The notes beneath the pieces are model-generated. The model saw only the letters and a list, made by a program, of their open reading frames with translations. It searched no databases and was not told the DNA's origin. The translations under genes and the position numbers were made by a program. Positions 1 to 5,533 of a stretch of 8,841 nt of DNA are shown here, piece by piece. The DNA comes from Bacteroidales bacterium (lineage in GTDB: Bacteria; Bacteroidota; Bacteroidia; Bacteroidales; GCA-2711565), in NCBI GenBank assembly GCA_029938505.1, contig JAOZUV010000061.1:1-8841 (forward strand). The letters run 5' to 3'. How positions within the stretch are numbered: the stretch's first letter is position 1; each line of letters opens with the position of its first letter.

Positions 1-818
1 ATTTTGTTTTTAGAATGCGAGAATTTGAACAGGCTGAAATGCAATTTTTTGTAGATCCAAATACTGATGAAGAATGGTTTCAAATTTGGGAAAAAGAGCG
101 GATAAAATGGTGGATAGAACAGGGAATAGAAGAAAAAAATCTGAAATTTGAGCCACATTCAAAAGATGATTTAGCTCATTATGCAAAAAAAGCGGGAGAT
201 ATTGAATATAAATTTCCGCATGGTTGGGATGAGCTAGAAGGAGTTCATAATCGCCAAGATTTTGATTTAGGTTCTCATACTAAGGGGCAAAAAGAATTTG
301 ATATTCAGGCAAAAGTTAAGGAAAACACAGATTCAAATACTAAACTTTCTTATACTGATGTAAAAGAAAATAAAACATATATTCCGTTTGTAATTGAGAC
401 GGCGGCAGGACTAGATCGAGCTATTATCGCGATTCTAAATGAGGCCTATAATGAAGAAGATTTAGGTGATGGAAAATCTCGAGTTGTATTGAAACTAAAA
501 AAACATTTGGCTCCGATTAAAGTTGCTGTTATTCCATTAGCGAAAAATAATCCTGAGTTAGTTAAGCTCGCGAAAGACATTAAAAATCGTTTGCAAAAAC
601 TTGGCTTAGGGAGAATTTTGTTTGAAAATACTGGAAATATCGGAAAGGCATATCGTCGTCATGATGAAGTTGGAACTCCGCTTTGTTTGACGGTTGATTT
701 TGAATCGCTAGAAGAAAAACCTGCGACAATTACTGTCAGAAATCGAGATACTATGTCTCAAAAACGAATCAAAATTGATGAAATTGAAGATTATGTTTTA
801 GGTTATTATAAAGAATGA
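1..818 (+). CDS. glyS: Glycyl-tRNA synthetase, C-terminal part (5' end outside window)
   Basis: Charges tRNA-Gly with glycine in the cytoplasm; a class II aminoacyl-tRNA synthetase of the single-chain bacterial type. The frame is open to the left edge (codons from base 3). The ATG at 15 is an internal Met, because the residues before and after it form the family stretch R-x-REFEQAEMQFFV just after motif 2. Counting from that Met, the conserved WDELEGVHNRQDFDL block is at 71-85. Motif 3 with GLDR is near 126-141. The anticodon-binding domain runs from about 167 (APIKVAVIPLAKN) to the end and includes GNIGKAYRRHDEVGTPLCLT and RDTMSQKRI. About 270 residues are present; the family is usually 430-500 long, so roughly the N-terminal 40% is missing. 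It ends at TGA (816-818); the frame would run another 12 codons to TAA at 855-857 if TGA were sense. The family end normally lies close to the TGA. Identification is firm; the symbol follows the common name for the single-chain enzyme. Confidence 0.95.
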   Translation, partial: FVFRMREFEQAEMQFFVDPNTDEEWFQIWEKERIKWWIEQGIEEKNLKFEPHSKDDLAHYAKKAGDIEYKFPHGWDELEGVHNRQDFDLGSHTKGQKEFDIQAKVKENTDSNTKLSYTDVKENKTYIPFVIETAAGLDRAIIAILNEAYNEEDLGDGKSRVVLKLKKHLAPIKVAVIPLAKNNPELVKLAKDIKNRLQKLGLGRILFENTGNIGKAYRRHDEVGTPLCLTVDFESLEEKPATITVRNRDTMSQKRIKIDEIEDYVLGYYKE

Positions 819-1090
819 GAAAGTAACCTACAAAAAATCATTCAAAAATCTTCTTAAAATTTGTTTAATTACTATTTAGTCTTCATTTCTTATGGTGTGG
901 ATATTTTAGGATTGTATAGTAAGTCTAAATAAGCACCGAACTAATTTGTGAAAGGTTAAAACTTTACTTTTGGTATTTTCGGATACTTTGTAAAAAGACT
1001 GTTTTTACTAGTCTTTTCAAAGCATTAAGGGGGATGTTGCATAAAGCCGTAACTTTACTTTTTGTTAGCTTTGCAAAAATCATAATGATA
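819..1090. other. Gene-free stretch between glycyl-tRNA synthetase and lipoprotein gene
   Basis: No credible reading frame on either strand. It holds a 12-bp direct repeat, AACTTTACTTTT, at 960-971 and 1051-1062 (91 bp apart), each followed within one base by GT. It also holds a possible hairpin at 993-1017. I see no tRNA-like cloverleaf, and no sequence I recognise as a known riboswitch. The promoter and leader of the next gene begin at about 1098. Confidence 0.5.
993..1017 (+). terminator. Weak hairpin, possible terminator
   Basis: AAAAGACT (993-1000) pairs with AGTCTTTT (1010-1017) around a 9-nt loop. The T run is part of the stem and no separate U tract follows. It lies about 175 bp past the synthetase stop. 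It could end that transcript, or simply be a chance AT-rich inverted repeat. Confidence 0.3.
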
Positions 1091-1097
1091 TTTATTT

Positions 1098-1125
1098 TAT
1101 TGAGAAAAGACAAGAGAGATATAAT
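1098..1125 (+). promoter_or_regulatory. Sigma-70-type promoter of the lipoprotein gene
   Basis: A perfect -10 box TATAAT is at 1120-1125. The -35 region is less clear: TTGAGA at 1100-1105 leaves only a 14-nt spacer, while TATTGA at 1098-1103 gives 16 nt but a poor match. Seven bases after the -10 is 1132, so the transcript would begin at or next to the first base of the hairpin at 1131. The leader would then be about 45 nt long. This is an inference from consensus matching only. Confidence 0.55.
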
Positions 1126-1130
1126 AAATT

Positions 1131-1156
1131 GGAGTCAAATTCTTTTTTTTGACTCC
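1131..1156 (+). promoter_or_regulatory. 5' leader hairpin competing with the SD hairpin
   Basis: GGAGTCAAA (1131-1139) pairs perfectly with TTTGACTCC (1148-1156) around the loop TTCTTTTT. Its 3' strand includes CTCC (1153-1156), which is also the anti-Shine-Dalgarno half of the next palindrome, so the two hairpins cannot form together. If this one forms, the ribosome binding site is free. It is not a normal terminator, because the long T run sits in the loop and only TTTA follows the stem. Confidence 0.6.
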
Positions 1157-1170
1157 TTTATATAAAGGAG
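1153..1170 (+). promoter_or_regulatory. Palindrome sequestering the ribosome binding site
   Basis: CTCCTTTATATAAAGGAG is a perfect 18-bp palindrome. Its right half, AAAGGAG (1164-1170), is the Shine-Dalgarno sequence, 6 nt before the ATG at 1177. In RNA, CUCCUUU would pair with AAAGGAG over 7 bp with an AUAU loop and hide the ribosome binding site. As DNA it could equally be an operator for a dimeric repressor. The SD itself supports the start at 1177. Confidence 0.6.
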
Positions 1171-1176
1171 ATTTTT

Positions 1177-2238
1177 ATGAAAAAGTATATAGCTATGTTG
1201 GTCCTTTTTGCTTTGATTATTGCTAATGGATGTAGAGAAGATGAAAACGAAACAGTAAAACCAGTTGAAAAAAATCCACCAGTTTATTTGAATGTTAATT
1301 TGCCTGAGAATGTTACTTTATCAACCATGCCAAGATTTTTTGAAAAATACCAAAAAGAATTAGAAATTGCCACAGGTAAGGAATCTAATGAAAATGATCG
1401 TATTAATGTATCAGTTAGTGAGAACACAAAGTTTTCATATGACACAGAAGATCTAAAAAAACATTATGATGCTATAAATTTAAACAATACTTATATAGAT
1501 GGAAATATATATAAACTTACGGTTCCAGAAAATGAATTAACAGATCCTGTTGCATTAGCTAATGCTGTAAGTGTAGAGCCAAAATATGATGTGTCTGTAG
1601 AAATTGAGGGAACTCCTACTTTTTCAGAATCTAATGATATAGATTTTTCAAATGTTAATTTAATAGAACAAGAAATTTGTTATAAAATAGGAATTGTGGA
1701 TGTTGCTACAACGCTTGAACTTGCTGGTTATCTTGTGCCGAAATCTGATGTTAATGGAAAAGTTAATACAACAATGAATGGTGATGTTAGTGTTTCTTAT
1801 GAAATTACAACAAAAGAAGAAGGATTGCTAAAAGCAAATGGTGTTTCTGTTTCTTCTAATGGAGAAGCAACTAATGTTTTGTTTAATGATGATGCAAATC
1901 CAGTTACAAATGAAGCTCTAGAATATTATTCTGATATATATTTTGAAGGAGAAAAATTTGTTGTGACTGCTCCTGAAAAACCAGCAGAGATGGGTGATTT
2001 AACAATGTCAGCGTTAGATAATAATGTGATTTTAGAAGAAGAAATTCAATATTTTAGTAAAGGTTCTTATACCGGTTTTTATGATCCAGATGATGGTCTT
2101 GCATCTCGTATGGTAAATTTAAATGCTTTGAAAGCAGATGCTTCTTATTTTAATTGTACTCAAACTAAAGATTCTTGTTCTTTTTATGATGTAAATGGCG
2201 ACTACATAACTAAATTAGTTCTTGGATACGAGAAATAA
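1177..2238 (+). CDS. Predicted lipoprotein of unknown function
   Basis: The 353-residue product begins with a lipoprotein-type signal: MKK, a hydrophobic core (residues 4-15), then ANGC with Cys19 as the expected lipidation site. Asn at -2 is not the commonest choice, but the overall pattern is good. A charged, Pro-containing linker follows (about 20-36). The rest is acidic, rich in Asn, Val and Thr, and likely beta-rich. Only three more Cys are present (168, 327, 334); the last two, in NCTQTKDSC near the C-terminus, could form a disulfide. I recognise no family. Predicted location is the outer face of the cytoplasmic membrane. A strong SD lies 6 nt upstream, and the gene stands alone between its own promoter and a strong terminator. 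The leader suggests translational or operator control. The start and reading frame are secure; the function is not. Confidence 0.88.
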   Translation: MKKYIAMLVLFALIIANGCREDENETVKPVEKNPPVYLNVNLPENVTLSTMPRFFEKYQKELEIATGKESNENDRINVSVSENTKFSYDTEDLKKHYDAINLNNTYIDGNIYKLTVPENELTDPVALANAVSVEPKYDVSVEIEGTPTFSESNDIDFSNVNLIEQEICYKIGIVDVATTLELAGYLVPKSDVNGKVNTTMNGDVSVSYEITTKEEGLLKANGVSVSSNGEATNVLFNDDANPVTNEALEYYSDIYFEGEKFVVTAPEKPAEMGDLTMSALDNNVILEEEIQYFSKGSYTGFYDPDDGLASRMVNLNALKADASYFNCTQTKDSCSFYDVNGDYITKLVLGYEK

Positions 2239-2257
2239 TATATAATTTTTTTATTAT

Positions 2258-2291
2258 AAAAAAAAGCAGGTTTTATTACCTGCTTTTTTTT
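2258..2291 (+). terminator. Strong intrinsic terminator after the lipoprotein gene
   Basis: GCAGG (2266-2270) pairs with CCTGC (2279-2283) around an 8-nt loop. The stem is extended by eight A (2258-2265) opposite eight T (2284-2291). The U tract follows directly, and the A tract on the other side makes it potentially bidirectional. It begins 19 bp after the lipoprotein stop codon. Confidence 0.9.
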
Positions 2292-2319
2292 GGCACCCGC
2301 AAGGGATGCCCCTACAATA
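2292..2319 (-). repeat. REP unit A (solitary, GTAG on minus strand)
   Basis: On the minus strand it reads TATTGTAG followed by a hairpin: GGGCATCCC, loop TTGC, then GGGTGCC. The 28-nt core matches the other three copies over nearly its full length, but the AT-rich flank (GATATATAAAGG) is not shared. It is flush against the terminator T tract, so it seems to have arrived immediately behind the transcript end. Confidence 0.8.
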
Positions 2320-2417
2320 GATATATAAAGGTAGGAGTTTTAATTATTTTATCTACTTTGATAAAAAATTTTATATATATAAACATATAATATTTAATTA
2401 TTATTTAGCTTTACTAT
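2320..2417. other. AT-rich spacer between REP A and the RAYT element
   Basis: About 100 bp of very AT-rich sequence with no reading frame, including TATATATATAAACATATAATATTTAATTA-like runs around 2370-2405. I see no feature I can name. It may be residual spacer or the decayed outer part of an older element copy. Confidence 0.4.
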
Positions 2418-2503
2418 AAACCAAACTTTCTATAAAAAATAAAAAACGATAAAAATACCCCGCCCTCAATATATTATTGTAGGGGCATCCCTTGTGGGTG
2501 CCC
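2418..2503 (+). repeat. Left arm with REP unit B
   Basis: The order is an AT-rich tail, then CCCCGCCCTCAATATATTA from 2458, GTAG at 2479-2482, and the hairpin at 2483-2503 (GGGCATCCC, loop TTGT, GGGTGCCC). The stem has eight pairs plus one bulged T at 2488. The loop base T at 2495 is the one difference from the right arm, where the loop is TTGC. Confidence 0.85.
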
Positions 2504-2529
2504 TTAACCTCTTTCTCAAAACCCCCATA

Positions 2530-3030
2530 TTAAAAATTATAATTATCATTTTCCCATTTGGATGGATTATTTTTTATATATTCCTGAGTATTCCATAAAT
2601 CTTCTTCGTTTCTAATTATATGTTCATAAAAATTTCGTTGCCAAAGTTTTTTCGTTTTAATATTTTTTTGTTTACACAAATTTAAATATTCATAAAACAC
2701 AATTGATTTATAAATACCGATTGTTTTTCCGACCGTTATTTTATTTGAATTATTTTGAATGTTTTTTTCAATAATTATGATTGCATGTATATGATTTGGC
2801 ATTATGATGAATGTATCGAGTTCTATATTTAATTGTTTTTTTTGTAAATTTTCCAAATTATCATAGGCGATTTTTCCTAATTGGTTTAATTGCATTTCAT
2901 TGTTTTCAATTTTTCCAAAGATTTTTTTATGATTTTGGGTGCATATTGTTATAAAATAATATCCGTTTTTGGCGTAATTATAATTTTTTAATCTGATTGA
3001 TTTTCGATCATGTTTTGTTTTTGTTTGCAT
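2530..3030 (-). CDS. REP-associated tyrosine transposase (RAYT, Y1_Tnp family)
   Basis: Single-strand DNA transposase of the HUH/Y1 class related to IS200/IS605 TnpA. It is expected to nick at the GTAG next to REP hairpins and join DNA through a phosphotyrosine. The 166-residue product has the N-terminal strand GYYFITICTQN (23-33). The metal-binding HUH motif appears as MPNHIHAI (77-84; His80, His82). The catalytic Tyr135 is in WQRNFYEHIIRN (130-141), and the typical C-terminal YIKNNPSKW is at 151-159. Length and all key residues are intact, so it is probably active. No good SD precedes the ATG. The REP hairpin in the right arm lies only 18 bp upstream of the start, so the hairpin would sit in the mRNA leader if transcription begins inside the arm. 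The gene lies between the two inverted REP arms and reads away from the right one. Confidence 0.93.
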   Translation of the reverse strand: MQTKTKHDRKSIRLKNYNYAKNGYYFITICTQNHKKIFGKIENNEMQLNQLGKIAYDNLENLQKKQLNIELDTFIIMPNHIHAIIIIEKNIQNNSNKITVGKTIGIYKSIVFYEYLNLCKQKNIKTKKLWQRNFYEHIIRNEEDLWNTQEYIKNNPSKWENDNYNF

Positions 3031-3048
3031 GGGGTTCTTTTTTTATTA

Positions 3049-3134
3049 GGGCACCCGCAAGGGATGCCCCTACAATAATATATTGAGGGCGGGGTGTTTC
3101 CATCATTTTTTATTTTTTATAGGAAGTTTTGTTT
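3049..3134 (-). repeat. Right arm with REP unit C
   Basis: Inverted copy of the left arm. On the minus strand the order is AT-rich tail, CCCCGCCCTCAATATATTA, GTAG (3073-3070), then hairpin (3069-3049) with a TTGC loop. In the opposite strand the loop reads GCAA, a GNRA tetraloop. The outer end of the arm coincides with the TAA stop (3134-3136) of the large surface-protein gene. Confidence 0.85.
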
Positions 3135-5146
3135 TATTGTTGTTCTATTTTCCATCCTTTAACTATTCCATTACTTCCACAAGCAACTTTATTATCATCT
3201 AAAAGATTTAAAAAGTTTTGAGATTCGTCTATATTATTGCAATTTATTACTTTATTTCCACAATTAACTCTTCCATCGGTGCTACTAAGAGAGCAATTAC
3301 TAATTCCTGTATTGCATTGATATGATTGTGTTATACTTGATGGAATAACATATCTCGTCGATATTATATCTTCTCCACCATTTGTAGCAGTACACCACCA
3401 CCAATAAGTTTTCGTTGTTCCAATATTTGTAAATGATGGAGAAATTGGTATATTCCAAAATAAATCTCCCTCAGCGTTATAAACAAAACCTGTCGGACAT
3501 GTTGGTATTGGTGGGGCGGGGAATCCACAGTCTACTTTACCAGAGGAATTAGTATAGAATGTATGCATTCCATCGGGGCAGGTCATATTACTAACGGTAT
3601 CAGGCTTACAATACTTACAATTTTTCGTAGAAATATGACTACTGCCACCAGCAACTAATCCTTCTCCACAATTACTAACGGACGGAGGATAATAATCTCT
3701 TAGATATTCAAAACCAGCATACGGAGCATCATTTGCACTAGGTAAATCACTAGTTTCACAAACTCTATCTTCGCAAGCTCCCCAACCATCATTCCAATTT
3801 GTTAGTTTATCCCAATCATCGCTAGGACATTTTGCTACTGTCGGCTCTTCATAGGAAAAACCACCGCCAGAATATCCTGATTCATAAAAACAATCAAAGT
3901 TCTCTCCTACCTCTCCATTGCATTCTTGTCTTAGTGAAGCTTCAAGTGGTCTATGAGGGGCTGGGATTATATTTTCTCCGCAATGAGAAATAGGATCTCC
4001 ATCTACTACGGCCTTCAAAAGCATATTAGAATTTTCAGACCCACCGCACATATTTACTGAGCAATCAACATTCCAGCCCTGCGAATCAGTCCAAGTTCTT
4101 GAAGATATATTTTTATAACAATCAGTATCAATAGTTCCTGTTTCTAAAACAGTAGAGATTTCATTAGCATCATTATTACACTCATTTCCGTCGCAGCTAT
4201 AAGCTGAAAAAGAACTATTCGAATCTTCATAAGTATCCCAAGTGGAATTTTGATTAGCACCCCAAGTAGAAAAATCAGGTCGCCATAAAATCGCTTTATT
4301 CGCAGGATTAGGAACTAAAAATCTTTTATTAGCTCCTGCAGGTGGATTATTTGTTGTATTCAACCAATCAACTTCACAATTTGTATCCCATCCTTCGGCA
4401 TTATTCCATGTTCTAATCACAAATGGAAGACCTGAACACATCGCAGATAAATTAAGTGTGTCTTCACAAGAAGTTCCGCAATTTTCAAAACTAAAAGATA
4501 TTTTATCATTTATAGACAAGGCATTAAAATTTTCAAAAGTTGTGCCTGTATTCCAATTGCTATATTCAGGAATATAAGTATCTAGACATGAATTTCCGCT
4601 CGCATTTTCGGACATTGCAACAAATTCTTTATTTTCAGGAGTTCCGCAATTGTTTATTTCTAATTCACTCCAACCATCATTTCCCCAATTCGAGAAAAAA
4701 GGTTTAGCTGATATATAGGCAATAGTAGGCGGATTGTCTTCGGTGCTACAAGAATTTTCCTCGCACGCATCATAAATCGCCTGATTAAAAGCACTTGTAT
4801 TGCAATTTCCAGCAGGGCAATTAGATTCTGTCTTTGCGGTTTGCCAAATTTCTAATGTCGGCTGTGCTTTTCTAAAACAATCTCCGTCTAATTTTCCTAT
4901 GAATGGAAAGACATCGGTAGGAACTCCATAATCTACATCATCGCACCAATAGGTAGCCACTTCCCAGCCAGTTGCTTCATCCCAAGAATAACTACTTCCG
5001 TTGTTAACATAATTAATTGTGTCTTCGCAATTAGAAGCTCCGCAATTTATAAAGCTAAAATTTGTTTGATTTTCTGAATTGTTGAAATTAGAATAAGTCG
5101 GCTTAGGCTCTGTATTCCAATCATTATAACTAGGAATGTAAGTATC
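3134..5146 (-). CDS. Modular Cys/Trp-rich surface protein, C-terminal part after in-frame TGA
   Basis: 670 codons continue in the same frame, without another stop, directly after the TGA at 5147-5149. The composition is the same as the upstream part, so it is best read as the C-terminal part of one interrupted gene. A separate start is possible only at GTG 4958-4960 (giving 608 residues), but no SD precedes it and it would begin inside a repeat. The first residues, DTYIP-Y-DWNT and NCG-SNCEDT, complete the first long repeat. The second repeat follows from WCDD (W at 4948), with FPFIGKL, CFRKAQPTLEIW, PFFSNWGNDGW and CLDTYIPEYSNWNT. Then come more W-x-GW modules and a Cys-rich tail (CKYC, CPDG, CPTG, CNTGISNCS). 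It ends GWKIEQQ at TAA 3134-3136, on the edge of the RAYT right arm. It would be secreted only if made as one chain with the upstream part. It may be a non-translated remnant; function unknown. Confidence 0.7.
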   Translation of the reverse strand, partial: DTYIPSYNDWNTEPKPTYSNFNNSENQTNFSFINCGASNCEDTINYVNNGSSYSWDEATGWEVATYWCDDVDYGVPTDVFPFIGKLDGDCFRKAQPTLEIWQTAKTESNCPAGNCNTSAFNQAIYDACEENSCSTEDNPPTIAYISAKPFFSNWGNDGWSELEINNCGTPENKEFVAMSENASGNSCLDTYIPEYSNWNTGTTFENFNALSINDKISFSFENCGTSCEDTLNLSAMCSGLPFVIRTWNNAEGWDTNCEVDWLNTTNNPPAGANKRFLVPNPANKAILWRPDFSTWGANQNSTWDTYEDSNSSFSAYSCDGNECNNDANEISTVLETGTIDTDCYKNISSRTWTDSQGWNVDCSVNMCGGSENSNMLLKAVVDGDPISHCGENIIPAPHRPLEASLRQECNGEVGENFDCFYESGYSGGGFSYEEPTVAKCPSDDWDKLTNWNDGWGACEDRVCETSDLPSANDAPYAGFEYLRDYYPPSVSNCGEGLVAGGSSHISTKNCKYCKPDTVSNMTCPDGMHTFYTNSSGKVDCGFPAPPIPTCPTGFVYNAEGDLFWNIPISPSFTNIGTTKTYWWWCTATNGGEDIISTRYVIPSSITQSYQCNTGISNCSLSSTDGRVNCGNKVINCNNIDESQNFLNLLDDNKVACGSNGIVKGWKIEQQ

Positions 5147-5533
5147 TCAGCACCAATTATTCTCCGTGCCGACTTTACTAACGAATTTTTTATCAGGAGT
5201 AGCCGAAGTAGACGAAATTCCATCACAATGATTTATTGTTATCTCTCCCCATCCAGTTGTAGAATTCCAATCTGACTTAAATGGAATATTTGGCATATTA
5301 GCAGATGTAGGTAGTTCATCAGCGGTGCTACAATTACCACCTTCACAACTAGTATATAGATATTGTCTAAATTCAGGGCTATCTTCAATAGTGATTCCTG
5401 AACTAATCCAAATTTCAAGTGTAGGTTGGGCTTGCTTAAAACAAGTTGAGTCTCCGTCTTCTTCTAATTTACCTGTAAATGGAAAAATAGTTGTAGGTAA
5501 AGTTTCTTCATTATATATAGAGCCAGCACACCA
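4364..5533 (-). repeat. Two ~195-residue tandem protein repeats
   Basis: Copy 1 starts at W (5533) and copy 2 at W (4948), a period of 585 bp. Shared blocks in order are FPF-x-GKL, GD-(ST)-CF-xx-AQPTLEIW, CST-x-D-xx-PT, PF-x-S-[DN]-W, GW-x-E-xx-IN-x-C, C-x-DTYIP-x-Y-x-[DN]-WNT, and NCG-(A)-S-x-CEDT-x-N. Several small in-frame indels separate the copies. The TGA is in copy 1. The segments before copy 1 and after copy 2 resemble each other too (WRPPYDVATWETWE against WRPDFSTWGANQ..WDTYE), so the array has decayed outer units. The right boundary is approximate. Confidence 0.75.
5147..5149 (-). other. In-frame TGA interrupting the giant gene
   Basis: The frame from 8413 to 3134 is open except for this codon. 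In the aligned next repeat the corresponding codon is CTA (Leu) at 4583-4585, within CLDTYIP; here the sequence is C-TGA-DTYIP. One-base changes from TTA (Leu), GGA, CGA or TCA could create it. Explanations are a nonsense mutation, strain variation or assembly error, or recoding. Confidence 0.9.

Larger units (their letters stand above)
2418..3134 (-). mobile_element. RAYT element with 86-bp inverted arms
   Basis: The left arm (2418-2503) and right arm (3049-3134) are inverted copies, identical at about 79 of 86 positions by hand alignment. The inner 46 bp differ at only one base. Each arm carries a REP unit whose hairpin faces the gene, with an AT-rich tail outside. Between them lies one intact REP-associated tyrosine transposase. 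I could not identify target-site duplications at the outer ends. Long arms around a RAYT are unlike the simple short REP pairs of enterobacteria; the element may be a self-contained transposable unit. Confidence 0.75.

Noticed and set aside
15..17. ATG at 15 as the start of the synthetase gene
   Set aside because: The frame is open upstream to the window edge, and the flanking residues are an internal conserved class II block, so the true start is outside the window.
2292..3094. CRISPR array from the recurring GC-rich repeats
   Set aside because: Copies lie in both orientations at irregular distances, contain a transposase, and are REP-type hairpins; there are no regular spacers or cas genes.
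5147..5149. Selenocysteine at the in-frame TGA
   Set aside because: The position is Leu in the next repeat, the TGA follows a Cys in a disulfide-type extracellular protein, and I see no strong hairpin immediately downstream that could act as a bacterial SECIS.
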